A stretch of 64,000 nucleotides of DNA from Limosilactobacillus reuteri (GTDB taxonomy: Bacteria; Bacillota; Bacilli; Lactobacillales; Lactobacillaceae). The DNA is taken from positions 1 to 64,000 of the forward strand of contig NZ_CP139476.1 in the NCBI RefSeq assembly GCF_034259105.1, given 5' to 3'. Both the position numbers and the translations under genes were made by a program. This document shows positions 35,524 to 43,186 of this stretch, piece after piece. Every line of letters begins with the position of its first letter. Position 1 is the first letter of the stretch. The notes beneath the pieces are model-generated. The model was not told the DNA's origin and ran no database searches. It saw nothing but the letters and a program-made list of their open reading frames with translations.

Positions 35524-35590
35524 ACATAATAAAGACTTCATTTGAATGCTGCCTAGTTTTCTCACTAAACATAATTCAAATGAAGTCCTT
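35524..35590. repeat. long intergenic hairpin, copy 1
   Basis: AAGACTTCATTTGAAT pairs with ATTCAAATGAAGTC across about 30 nt. A second copy is at 37364-37425. T-rich tail on both strands, so it could stop transcription or protect RNA ends between genes. Confidence 0.7.
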
Positions 35591-35621
35591 TAACTTCTAT
35601 TAAAAATTCTTTTCCCACATG

Positions 35622-36005
35622 CTAGTTCAAAAAATCTTTAACGTTAATTCCAACGGTCGTATTATCTTTCCAATCGCCATTTTCGTCAAAGAATTTTTCT
35701 TGGGTGTGCTTTACATATTCAACGACTCCATTCCAAATTTCGCCGTCTGGATCATTTTCACTTGCTGCAAAGTGTACAACTTTTGCATAAGCAAGACGTA
35801 CTGCATTATTATAAGTCGATAATTTTTCTTCTACATCATCAACATGACCATTAACCTTATAGTCCACCCAATGTTCCGCTTCAGTGTTAGCTTCTGGGGC
35901 GCTATAGTAAACTAAACCATTTTTGTTACTGAAATCTGTCATCTTTTTCTTGCTATCATCAACAATTACTTCTTGCTTTGTTAGTAAGTCGGTTACTTTA
36001 ATCAT
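35622..36005 (-). CDS. hypothetical acidic protein (127 aa) of the array
   Basis: MIKVTDLLTKQEVIVDDSKK at the start, GINVKDFLN at the end. GGAGGAAGCATC site. The C-terminal GIN-x-x-D/E-hydrophobic-L ending recalls the 89-aa protein at 45196-45465. No family recognised. Confidence 0.7.
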   Translation of the reverse strand: MIKVTDLLTKQEVIVDDSKKKMTDFSNKNGLVYYSAPEANTEAEHWVDYKVNGHVDDVEEKLSTYNNAVRLAYAKVVHFAASENDPDGEIWNGVVEYVKHTQEKFFDENGDWKDNTTVGINVKDFLN

Positions 36006-36093
36006 GATGCTTCCTCCGTTTGTTCGTTATTACTAATATTTTACCAAACTCAAAATTGCTACAAAAATTTCTTTTTCTGTTAAATATTCCATA

Positions 36094-36339
36094 CTACAAA
36101 TCCTTGAGAGCGTCTATTAAATCAGAGTCTTCATCGAAAATTTTATCTATCATTTTCTGTGTATCTTTACTTATACTTTCTTTCTTTTTAAATGTTATTA
36201 CTCGACCATCGGAAGAAATATCTTTTTCATATTCGTCACCTGGTTGAGCGTGCATTTTTTCTTTGTCACTCTTGGTCAATCGTAAGCCAAATGAATTTCC
36301 AGATTTAAAAAATTTTGAGTTTTCATGAATTTCTTGCAT
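36094..36339 (-). CDS. MazE/AbrB-like antitoxin-type protein
   Basis: 81 residues. N-terminus SKFFKSGNSFGLRLTKSDKE and AQPGDEYEKDISSDGRV match the swapped-hairpin AbrB/MazE DNA-binding fold; the tail is acidic (IDKIFDEDSDLIDALKDL) as in toxin-binding MazE tails. AGGTGAT site. A MazF toxin gene lies 2.1 kb further down the same strand, separated by five genes in the main series. Confidence 0.75.
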   Translation of the reverse strand: MQEIHENSKFFKSGNSFGLRLTKSDKEKMHAQPGDEYEKDISSDGRVITFKKKESISKDTQKMIDKIFDEDSDLIDALKDL

Positions 36340-36420
36340 AATATCACCTCGTAATTACATTATAGTATATTGGTGATTACAATTTCTCCAATTCTTACTT
36401 TTGTAAAAGGCGTGTTTTAT

Positions 36421-36648
36421 CTAATAGTGAAAACAATATAATTGCTTATTAGTTAATTCGTGACCATAAGCAAAAGCATCGTAAGTTTCTTCAGGGACAA
36501 TTGGTTCTTCATCATAGACAAACAATTGTAAATCTGCATCTCCATCTCCATTTTCATGTTCGTCGTACCAATCGACGGCTTCCCACTCATCATTTGATGC
36601 AAATAATTCATTGCCTAGCCAATCACAAACTGAATAATACTTTCTCAT
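36421..36648 (-). CDS. 75-aa acidic YYSVCDW protein, tandem copy 2
   Basis: MRKYYSVCDWLGNELFASND start, acid-rich middle (DEHENGDGDADLQLFVYDEE). It differs from the next gene (36693-36920) by essentially one residue (V/I). The start is ATG 36648 with GGAGGAAATTATC; the upstream in-frame ATG codes only through the ribosome site. A distant paralogue segment, YFSVCDWMGNELEGFYDENE, is inside the protein at 46140-46475. Confidence 0.8.
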   Translation of the reverse strand: MRKYYSVCDWLGNELFASNDEWEAVDWYDEHENGDGDADLQLFVYDEEPIVPEETYDAFAYGHELTNKQLYCFHY

Positions 36649-36692
36649 GATAATTTCCTCCAATTCTTACCTTTGTGAAAGACGTGTTTTAT

Positions 36693-36920
36693 CTAATAGT
36701 GAAAACAATATAATTGCTTATTAGTTAATTCGTGACCATAAGCAAAAGCATCGTAAGTTTCTTCAGGGACAATTGGTTCTTCATCATAGACAAACAATTG
36801 TAAATCTGCATCTCCATCTCCATTTTCATGTTCGTCGTACCAATCGATGGCTTCCCACTCATCATTTGATGCAAATAATTCATTGCCTAGCCAATCACAA
36901 ACTGAATAATACTTTCTCAT
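36693..36920 (-). CDS. 75-aa acidic YYSVCDW protein, tandem copy 1
   Basis: Same as the previous entry, with IDWYDEHENG. It is the first of a 272-bp direct duplication that includes the intergenic leader. GGAGGAAATTATC site before ATG 36920. Confidence 0.8.
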   Translation of the reverse strand: MRKYYSVCDWLGNELFASNDEWEAIDWYDEHENGDGDADLQLFVYDEEPIVPEETYDAFAYGHELTNKQLYCFHY

Positions 36921-36949
36921 GATAATTTCCTCCAAATTCACTCGTAATC

Positions 36950-37345
36950 TTAAGCTGCCTTTTCTGCATAATTGATAATTTCTTTCACCATATCTAGGTA
37001 ATCTTCAGATAACGTTGTTCCCTCTGGTATCCAGATTGGATAATCAAAGCTCGTTATCTCTTCATCAATATCAAGAACGGCTTCAACAGGACAATGATAG
37101 TTAGCTTCTTCTAACTCATTATGAACTAACTGAACACGTTTACTCGTTGCTCTGATATTCAATTCTTGAAGCATAATTTTAATGGCCAGTTTTGACGCCT
37201 GGCCGTACAACGCAAACTCATCATTTCTCCAATAATTATCCGTAATTAACTTTTTATTCTTGGCAATTGTTTCAGAAACGGTCTTAATAGTATTTGCCAT
37301 GTTTAATAATGCTAATTTTTCTTTTTCGATCGTCTTAGTGTTCAT
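36950..37345 (-). CDS. hypothetical protein (131 aa) of the array
   Basis: MNTKTIEKEKLALLNMANTI helical start, then LDIDEEITSFDYPIWIPEG. TAGGAGGAAATTAAG site. No family recognised. Helical N-terminal half, acidic C-terminal half. Confidence 0.7.
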   Translation of the reverse strand: MNTKTIEKEKLALLNMANTIKTVSETIAKNKKLITDNYWRNDEFALYGQASKLAIKIMLQELNIRATSKRVQLVHNELEEANYHCPVEAVLDIDEEITSFDYPIWIPEGTTLSEDYLDMVKEIINYAEKAA

Positions 37346-37363
37346 CTTAATTTCCTCCTACAT

Positions 37364-37425
37364 AATAAAGACTTCATTTGAATGCTGCCCTAAACATAAT
37401 TCAAATGAAGTCTTTTAACTTCTAT
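37364..37425. repeat. long intergenic hairpin, copy 2
   Basis: AAGACTTCATTTGAAT / ATTCAAATGAAGTCTTTT, homologous to 35524-35590. It lies between the Phd gene terminator and the 131-aa gene. Confidence 0.7.
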
Positions 37426-37454
37426 TAAAATTTCTTTTGCAAAAGACGTTTCAA

Positions 37455-37496
37455 AAAAAAGACCACCGTTGATATAAATTAGTGGTGGTCTTGCCC
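37455..37496 (-). terminator. terminator of the Phd-like gene
   Basis: GACCACC (37461-37467) and GGTGGTC (37484-37490) with T7 on the minus strand. Confidence 0.85.
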
Positions 37497-37520
37497 CTTT
37501 TTTCGACTTAATCGTGTAAC

Positions 37521-37775
37521 TCATAATTCATTCCAAACCTTGTCGAAATCTTCATCTTCATCATTTTCTCGTTCTTTAATCTGCTTATTCACACCTTGGT
37601 TAACCAGAAAAAGAGTTTCCTGAATAGCCTTCCAATCATCTTCGCCAACTACGACGGCCCCTTTTTCTCCATCTTTCGTTGGTTTTACCATGACTGGCTG
37701 CTTGTCGTCGTTTACTTTCTTTATGAGCTTAAAAAATTCTTTTCGCCCTTGAGTTGGCGTTATTACATTGTCCAT
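37521..37775 (-). CDS. Phd/YefM-family antitoxin, apparently without toxin
   Basis: 84 residues from ATG 37775 (CAGGAGGGAAATACG). MDNVITPTQGRKEFFKLIKK and EKGAVVVGEDDWKAIQETLF are the Phd/YefM fold; the acidic C-terminus (ENDEDEDFDKVWNEL) would bind a RelE/YoeB-type toxin. No toxin gene follows; a terminator comes directly after it. The promoter region has two TGTACA motifs, the known YefM operator core. An orphan antitoxin could neutralise a chromosomal toxin. Confidence 0.8.
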   Translation of the reverse strand: MDNVITPTQGRKEFFKLIKKVNDDKQPVMVKPTKDGEKGAVVVGEDDWKAIQETLFLVNQGVNKQIKERENDEDEDFDKVWNEL

Positions 37776-37787
37776 CGTATTTCCCTC

Positions 37788-37840
37788 CTGTACATTATCA
37801 AGTACATACATTATCTCATATGTACAAGATGACGTACAGC
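37788..37840. promoter_or_regulatory. TGTACA operators of the Phd/YefM gene
   Basis: TGTACA just after the ribosome site region (about 37789) and again at about 37823 (ATATGTACAAG), plus related AGTACATA and CGTACAGC. Matches the hexamer bound by YefM in known systems. Confidence 0.6.
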
Positions 37841-37890
37841 ACATTAACTCTAGTTATTGTCCATTCTCAAAAAATCTATTTTTCCTGTTG

Positions 37891-38136
37891 CTACGCGACT
37901 TCCTCGATTTCACCTAATAGCTTAATTTCATAGTCAATGAAATCTTGATTTTGTAGCTCTCCAATAATAAGGGCATCTACATCTTCTGGCTCCATATCCA
38001 TAATTTCTTCCAAACAATCCAATTCTGAACTATAGCTTTCTGGGAAGCGTTCCATTAGTAACGATACTAAATCATAGCGATTAACAATTACTTGGTATAC
38101 AGAATTGTCGTCACGATCAATTGCAATTAACTTCAT
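37891..38136 (-). CDS. 81-aa acidic array protein
   Basis: MKLIAIDRDDNSVYQVIVNR start, then LDCLEEIMDMEPEDVDALII. ATG 38136 with GGAGGAAATTATA. Very acidic C-terminal two thirds. Unknown. Confidence 0.75.
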   Translation of the reverse strand: MKLIAIDRDDNSVYQVIVNRYDLVSLLMERFPESYSSELDCLEEIMDMEPEDVDALIIGELQNQDFIDYEIKLLGEIEEVA

Positions 38137-38181
38137 TATAATTTCCTCCAATTTTTAACTTTTCTAAAAGATATGTTTTAT

Positions 38182-38469
38182 CTACATCCAGTCGTATCCT
38201 TTTCGTTTACAATAACTACTACGATTATCTCGCAATGTCTGATCACAATCTAATCCACGAGGATGTTTTTCATCTTCCTCGAATGCGTTCATCCAAATAG
38301 TGTTTTGACCCTCGCCAGCTAAATAATATTGTGGGTTAAGACCATATAGTTTACGTAATTGACACCACCGGTCATTGCAATGTGGCTGCCGACTAATATT
38401 TTCGTACCCGTAAGTTTTTTCGTGCATACGATGTACAATCTTTTTGTAACGAGAATATTGTTTGCTCAT
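38182..38469 (-). CDS. 95-aa Cys/His/Arg-rich array protein
   Basis: Contains RQPHCNDRWCQLRKLYG and CDQTLRDNRSSYCKRKGYDW: four cysteines and several histidines that could bind metal. More basic than its neighbours. GTGGAGAAAATTATT before ATG 38469. Unknown. Confidence 0.7.
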   Translation of the reverse strand: MSKQYSRYKKIVHRMHEKTYGYENISRQPHCNDRWCQLRKLYGLNPQYYLAGEGQNTIWMNAFEEDEKHPRGLDCDQTLRDNRSSYCKRKGYDWM

Positions 38470-38517
38470 AATAATTTTCTCCACCTTTTACTTTTTCTAA
38501 AATATCCGTTTCGCAAA

Positions 38518-38814
38518 TTAAGCAATTTCCTCCCAAGTGGACCAATCATCATAAAAATCAACAATGCCATCAACATAGTTGTCAATTTCTTTATCCTCGC
38601 CGCCGTTTTCCCAATAGTCGTCAAATTTTTCTTGCGTCCAATGCTCGTTGTCTAGGTAGTAGTCAATTGCCGACTCGTAAACAACGTCTGACAATCCACA
38701 TTCAGCGATAAGGAGTTGTTTTTCTTCTTCCCCACGCTCTAATGTAAGAATTACCTCTCCAATTCCTGTTTCTACTAAACTTACTAATTCTGTGTGTAAT
38801 TTTGTTCCGATCAT
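38518..38814 (-). CDS. 98-aa acidic array protein, paralogue of 35195-35509
   Basis: Shares WTQEKFDDYWENGGEDK and the YDDWSTWEEI ending with the 104-aa protein at 35195. GGAGGAAATTATC before ATG 38814. Unknown function. Confidence 0.75.
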   Translation of the reverse strand: MIGTKLHTELVSLVETGIGEVILTLERGEEEKQLLIAECGLSDVVYESAIDYYLDNEHWTQEKFDDYWENGGEDKEIDNYVDGIVDFYDDWSTWEEIA

Positions 38815-38842
38815 GATAATTTCCTCCAATTTATACCTTTCT

Positions 38843-39130
38843 CTAATAGTCATTCATTAATTCATCAATACTACTTTCAACGCATTCAATAATTGCCGTT
38901 ACAATGTATATACCGTTATCTTCAATACAAATTGGGACCCATTCCGCGACCGCAACAATTCGCTCATCACTTACGGGGATACCTTCTTCATTTAACTCGT
39001 CTACAATCATTCCCTCAAAATCGTCAATCGTGACATCGTCATCATTCTTACCTTCACCAAATTCTTTGAGTGCTGTTTGTGCTTGAAGTAGTGCTTCTGC
39101 TAATTGTTCTTGAATTTCAACCTTAACCAT
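38843..39130 (-). CDS. 95-aa acidic array protein
   Basis: Helical start VKVEIQEQLAEALLQAQTAL, then NDDDVTIDDFEGMIVDELNE and a C-terminal hydrophobic/acidic segment. GGAGGAAATTAAC before ATG 39130. Unknown. Confidence 0.75.
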   Translation of the reverse strand: MVKVEIQEQLAEALLQAQTALKEFGEGKNDDDVTIDDFEGMIVDELNEEGIPVSDERIVAVAEWVPICIEDNGIYIVTAIIECVESSIDELMNDY

Positions 39131-39171
39131 GTTAATTTCCTCCAATTCGTACCTATGCTAAAGTATCTGTT

Positions 39172-39381
39172 TTACCCACCAATAAACAAAACTACTTTAC
39201 CTGTCGAAAGGGTTAATTTCTCGTCATCGCCATAGCCTTGCCACACATCGTCTATTGATGGGAATACTTCTAACAAGCCGTCATCATGAAACTCTTTAAT
39301 GCTTTCGTAGCTTGTATGGTTGCTATTATCAATAATTTCTTGGATTTCTTTTGGCGTTAACTCACTCAATAAAGTTTCCAT
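39172..39381 (-). CDS. 69-aa acidic array protein
   Basis: METLLSELTPKEIQEIIDNS start, then SIDDVWQGYGDDEKL. Start ATG 39381 preferred; ATG 39390 lies too close to GGAG. Unknown. Confidence 0.65.
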   Translation of the reverse strand: METLLSELTPKEIQEIIDNSNHTSYESIKEFHDDGLLEVFPSIDDVWQGYGDDEKLTLSTGKVVLFIGG

Positions 39382-39448
39382 TTTATTCATTTCTCCAATA
39401 TTTATTTTAATGATTGCCTTATCTTGGTAATTTTCTTTTGTCAGGAGC

Positions 39449-39868
39449 TTATTTACTTGGAACATTAATACCATTTGTAGACAAAAAATCGCATGAAAAA
39501 TCACTTATAGACTCTACTTCATCTGTGCCTAACAATTCTTTAATTTCCTCCGCATTCTGTTTATAAATTTTCTTTACTTGTTTAATAATCTTCTTAGAGT
39601 GCAACATTGAACTTAACAACCACTGATCATATTCTTCATACGAACCCCAAATATCTCGAATTTGTTGGTCAAAAGCTTCATTAGCTTGTCCATTCAACGA
39701 AATATTAATGTCCCATAACCAATCGTTTAATACATAACCAATAAAAGCATTTTTAATATTTTCTTCAGAATTAAAACCATTTAGTGCTGCATCAATATAT
39801 TTTTCTGCCTTTGCGTCCCAAAATGCTTCATGTGCTTTTGCGAATAAAGATTTTATTTGTGTTTCCAT
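39449..39868 (-). CDS. 139-aa helical array protein
   Basis: METQIKSLFAKAHEAFWDAK start, GYVLNDWLWDINISLNGQAN, and a Lys-rich helix (KKIIKQVKKIYKQNAEEI). ATG 39868 with GTGGAGAAAA. Unknown. Confidence 0.7.
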   Translation of the reverse strand: METQIKSLFAKAHEAFWDAKAEKYIDAALNGFNSEENIKNAFIGYVLNDWLWDINISLNGQANEAFDQQIRDIWGSYEEYDQWLLSSMLHSKKIIKQVKKIYKQNAEEIKELLGTDEVESISDFSCDFLSTNGINVPSK

Positions 39869-39888
39869 TTTTCTCCACACTCCTAAAT

Positions 39889-40071
39889 TTATTTTCTAAT
39901 ATCAAATACGATGGAATTTTTCTCCATATTGTCCAAACCGACTAAGTATTGCCAATCTGGATTAATTTTTACTACATTCATCGACTTATCAAAGTAACAA
40001 TAATCGCCTTGACTTTCCTCAAACTTAATCATGTCTTTCCCATTCATCCAAATTGGCTCCATCTTACTCAT
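39889..40071 (-). CDS. 60-aa array protein, coupled to upstream gene
   Basis: MSKMEPIWMNGKDMIKFEES. Its ATG overlaps the TGA of the preceding gene (ATGA at 40068-40071), with GGAGG just before: translational coupling. Unknown. Confidence 0.7.
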   Translation of the reverse strand: MSKMEPIWMNGKDMIKFEESQGDYCYFDKSMNVVKINPDWQYLVGLDNMEKNSIVFDIRK

Positions 40072-40250
40072 CCTCCAATATTTTCTTTTTCTTCTAACTG
40101 TTCTACTTTGTATCCAACATTTTCTAACGCTTCAATTGCCTCGGTTAAAGTCATTTCAACGCCAACGCCCCATGACTCGCCCCATTTAATTAATTCTTGT
40201 TCATTAACTCGTTCTCTAAATCCGTCACCAGTGTCAATTAAAAATCGCAT
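40068..40250 (-). CDS. 60-aa array protein, paralogue of 42312-42491
   Basis: MRFLIDTGDGFRERVNEQEL, LTEAIEALENVGYKVEQ. Compare LIRWAQEL and NEAIEAIENYQGHDYEVE in the 59-aa protein at 42312. IS30 element B inserted in its upstream leader, which may cut it off from the promoters at 48210-48535. Confidence 0.7.
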   Translation of the reverse strand: MRFLIDTGDGFRERVNEQELIKWGESWGVGVEMTLTEAIEALENVGYKVEQLEEKENIGG

Positions 40251-40284
40251 TGTGTTACCTCTTAATAGTGAATTTATTTTTAAT

Positions 40285-41360
40285 CGTCGTTTGTAAAATT
40301 AAGTTAGAAAAAGTAAAAAGCCATTTGTGATAGACTTTTGAATATTCCTAATCAAAAGAAAGGCAATCACAAATGACCTATAAACATCTTACCACACGTG
40401 AATTAACTCTCATAGCTGATTTTTGGTATCAAGGTACTAAAGCTTATCGGGCTGCTAAATTACTTCAGCGTAGTCAAGAAACCATCTATCGTGTTTATCG
40501 TTTCCTCAACGACGGTAAAACCATCGACCAATATCTTCAGACTTATCAGCGACATAAGCGTCGTTGTGGTCGGAAGCAGACCCAACTGCCAACTATCGAA
40601 GTTAACTATATCCATGCGCAAATCAAGGCAGGTTGGACTCCTGATACTATTATTGGTCGTCATGAACACCCAATTAGCTGCAGTATGCGCACCCTTTATC
40701 GCATGTTTGCCCGCAATCAGTATGGCTTTTCCGTTAAACAGCTACCGATGAAAGGAAAACGCCATCCCAATGGCTATGTGGAACATCGTGGTAAAGCTGG
40801 CCAATTAGGACGCAGTATCTATCAACGATATCGTGATTTTCCGCATTACCAACATGAATTTGGGCACTTTGAAGCTGATACAGTTCAAGGTAAAGCTCAC
40901 CGCGGAGCGGTAATGACGCTAGTAGAGCGACAATCCAAAGTAATGATTGTCCTTAATATTCATCATAAAACAGACGAAGCAGTGAATTGCCAGCTTGATC
41001 AATGGCTCGCTAAACTGCCACGTCACTTTGTTAAATCAATTACTTTTGATAACGGGAAAGAATTTGCTGGATGGCGAGAAATAGCCAATAAGTATGATCT
41101 TCACACCTATTTTGCGGAAGTCGGTGCTCCCAATCAACGAGGGTTAAACGAAAATAATAACGGCCTCTTGCGTCGTGATGGTCTTAGTAAAAAGCTAGAT
41201 TTTCGCGATTTACCAGACGAACTAGTCACTCAGCTAATGCATCGTCGCAACAATATCCCACGAAAATCTCTAAATTATCGTACACCATTAGAAGTATTCT
41301 TGAGTCATGTCACAGAAGAACAACTTTCACCTTTTTTCTAATTTAAATTGACATTTCAGG
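40285..41360 (+). mobile_element. IS30-family element B, 1076 bp
   Basis: Same ends as element A, with AAT at 40282-40284 and 41361-41363. The joined flanks read GAATTTATTTTTAATAGTG, which occurs uninterrupted at 44868-44886, so the empty site is visible in a related leader. It lies opposite to the array's transcription. Confidence 0.93.
40373..41341 (+). CDS. IS30-family transposase (322 aa), copy B
   Basis: Full length with the DDE core as in copy A (FEADTVQGK, TFDNGKEFAG, NQRGLNENNN). The start-codon hairpin of copy A is broken here by changes and a net 4-bp loss in the 5' arm, so translation may be less restricted. Confidence 0.92.
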   Translation: MTYKHLTTRELTLIADFWYQGTKAYRAAKLLQRSQETIYRVYRFLNDGKTIDQYLQTYQRHKRRCGRKQTQLPTIEVNYIHAQIKAGWTPDTIIGRHEHPISCSMRTLYRMFARNQYGFSVKQLPMKGKRHPNGYVEHRGKAGQLGRSIYQRYRDFPHYQHEFGHFEADTVQGKAHRGAVMTLVERQSKVMIVLNIHHKTDEAVNCQLDQWLAKLPRHFVKSITFDNGKEFAGWREIANKYDLHTYFAEVGAPNQRGLNENNNGLLRRDGLSKKLDFRDLPDELVTQLMHRRNNIPRKSLNYRTPLEVFLSHVTEEQLSPFF

Positions 41361-41390
41361 AATAGTGTATTTGATATGAGATTTTCTTTG

Positions 41391-41663
41391 TTAGCAAACT
41401 AAAACATTATCAATATAATCTAGTTCAATTTCACCTGGCTCTGTTTCATTAGGGTAATCAGCATCGCCAATTGATTCTGCGCTATAATGTCCTATAAGTT
41501 CCATTCCGAATAATTCAAATTTGAACTCAACATATTCTCCAATTGGTAAGTCACTATCATGATCCTCATTTAATTTCTCCCAAAATTCTACATTGAACTC
41601 ATCAATATTTTTCTCCGTGACAATTCCGCGACTTTTCTCAATAACCAAATCATTCCAGCACAT
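41391..41663 (-). CDS. 90-aa acidic array protein
   Basis: MCWNDLVIEKSRGIVTEKNI start; EYVEFKFELFGMELIGHYSA; acidic C-terminus ending DNVLVC. ATG 41663 has AGGAGGAAATCAAA; the longer upstream frame is not supported. IS30 B lies just downstream. Unknown. Confidence 0.75.
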   Translation of the reverse strand: MCWNDLVIEKSRGIVTEKNIDEFNVEFWEKLNEDHDSDLPIGEYVEFKFELFGMELIGHYSAESIGDADYPNETEPGEIELDYIDNVLVC

Positions 41664-41688
41664 TTTTGATTTCCTCCTAAAATTACTT

Positions 41689-42015
41689 TTAACCCCAACC
41701 CCAGTCGGTAGTAACCACCTGATCGCCCTCGGTGCGATAAATGCAACTTTCATCACCGCTTTCAACCAATGCCTCTCCCAAGGCTTCTAAATCAATATAG
41801 TCAATAGGATTTGGGGCGCCGTTGTAATCTTGCTTGTCAAGATGGTTGTCAAGATACCAACCCTCTGTTAATTCGTAATAAGCGAAGTCTTCCAACGTGT
41901 CATATACACTCAAATTGCTTTCTTGCCATTCGCCTTTACCGAATACATCTAATAGTTCTTGTGCTAGTTCTGGCTTGTCCGCTTTTAACTCTGCAAAACT
42001 GTTGTAAAGTGTCAT
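41689..42015 (-). CDS. 108-aa acidic array protein, possibly antirestriction-like
   Basis: DKPELAQELLDVFGKGEW and YIDLEALGEALVESGDES with a WGWG end. The IDLEALGEAL segment recalls the C-terminal part of ArdA-type proteins (ID-x-EALG-x-x-L). The resemblance is by eye. AGGAGGAAATTTAAG site. Confidence 0.6.
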   Translation of the reverse strand: MTLYNSFAELKADKPELAQELLDVFGKGEWQESNLSVYDTLEDFAYYELTEGWYLDNHLDKQDYNGAPNPIDYIDLEALGEALVESGDESCIYRTEGDQVVTTDWGWG

Positions 42016-42039
42016 CTTAAATTTCCTCCTAAAATTTCT

Positions 42040-42285
42040 TTACATAAGAACTGAATCAACTTCTACTGGGATAATATCTAGGCATGATGTGGTACCATTT
42101 TCTCCATCAAAGCGAACACGGGTTCCGTATTCTTCCGTCCAGTAAAATTCTTTTTCTCCAGTGATATTCTTGAAAAGTCGTTCACCTGCTGTTTGCGCAT
42201 TTTCAAAACAGCTATATAAACCAACTGGCGCAGGTACATTACTATCATTTTCATTTTCTCGGTAGATTAATTCATAAATTGTCAT
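42040..42285 (-). CDS. 81-aa array protein
   Basis: MTIYELIYRENENDSNVPAP, FYWTEEYGTRVRFDGENG. TAGGAGGAAGTTGAA site. Unknown. Confidence 0.7.
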   Translation of the reverse strand: MTIYELIYRENENDSNVPAPVGLYSCFENAQTAGERLFKNITGEKEFYWTEEYGTRVRFDGENGTTSCLDIIPVEVDSVLM

Positions 42286-42311
42286 TTCAACTTCCTCCTA
42301 AAAACTCTTTG

Positions 42312-42491
42312 CTAGGCCACCAATTCAACTTCATAATCGTGACCTTGATAGTTTTCAATTGCTTCGATAGCTTCGTTCACCCCCATATCACAATCGGTAT
42401 CGACTAATTCTTGTGCCCAACGAATTAAATTCTTCTTTGTTTCGTGCCACCAGTAATCTGATTGTTCTAAATCCTTGACCAAAAATAACAT
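42312..42491 (-). CDS. 59-aa acidic array protein
   Basis: MLFLVKDLEQSDYWWHETKK, ending YEVELVA. Good GGGAGGAAATTAGA site before ATG 42491. Paralogue of the 60-aa protein at 40068 through the LIRWAQEL and NEAIEAIENY segments. Confidence 0.75.
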   Translation of the reverse strand: MLFLVKDLEQSDYWWHETKKNLIRWAQELVDTDCDMGVNEAIEAIENYQGHDYEVELVA

Positions 42492-42573
42492 TCTAATTTC
42501 CTCCCATTCACAAATGCCGTCATATCAACGTTTCTAGCACCTAAATTTCTTTCTAAATTACGTGTTTTATCAT

Positions 42574-42753
42574 CTAAGCAAATTGACCTAAAACCTTTGT
42601 CTGCTCTTCTTTACTTATTCCTAATTCATATTGAGTGTAGTCATTAAATACACCATTGTCTGCACTATCCTTTAACGCCTCAAGAACGACAGTCGCTTCA
42701 AGTGGTGATAATTTCCGCCCGTTAATAATAATTTCTTCGTTGTATAATTTCAT
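42574..42753 (-). CDS. 59-aa array protein
   Basis: MKLYNEEIIINGRKLSPLEA; helical, ends LGQFA. GTGGAGAAAATTAAC before ATG 42753. Unknown. Confidence 0.7.
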   Translation of the reverse strand: MKLYNEEIIINGRKLSPLEATVVLEALKDSADNGVFNDYTQYELGISKEEQTKVLGQFA

Positions 42754-42794
42754 GTTAATTTTCTCCACCTTTTACTTTTTCTAAAATATATGTT

Positions 42795-43121
42795 TTACCA
42801 ATGGCTCAATTCTTCTAAATCGGAATAATCATTTTTAAGAATTTTATCAATAGTAGTATCAACTGCTGGCTCATAAAACGATACAAACCATTTCCCATCT
42901 TCTTTACCAAAATAGTTCACAATCGTTTCGTTGTTTTGAGGATCAATATTAAAGTGCTTGAAAACTCGGTTAACCACAATTTTTTCAAACAGATCGATAT
43001 ATTCTTGCTGATACTTTTCTGAATACTCTACTTCGTTATAAGCGTCGAACTGTAAACATTCCACGCCCGCCCTATCTAATTTATTCAAAACTGATAACTT
43101 TTTCGCTGTTAAAATTTCCAT
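42795..43121 (-). CDS. 108-aa acidic array protein
   Basis: MEILTAKKLSVLNKLDRAGV; YQQEYIDLFEKIVVNRVFKH; DLEELSHW end. GGAGGAAATTATC before ATG 43121. Unknown. Confidence 0.75.
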   Translation of the reverse strand: MEILTAKKLSVLNKLDRAGVECLQFDAYNEVEYSEKYQQEYIDLFEKIVVNRVFKHFNIDPQNNETIVNYFGKEDGKWFVSFYEPAVDTTIDKILKNDYSDLEELSHW

Positions 43122-43186
43122 GATAATTTCCTCCACACTCCTAAAATATGTTTTCGTTCTGGTTTTATTACTAAAATTTCTTTTCT

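Larger units (their letters stand above)
36408..36952. repeat. 272-bp tandem duplication (gene plus leader)
   Basis: Stops at 36421 and 36693 are 272 bp apart and the sequences, including GTGTTTTATCTAATAGTG, are almost identical. A recent duplication. Confidence 0.9.
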
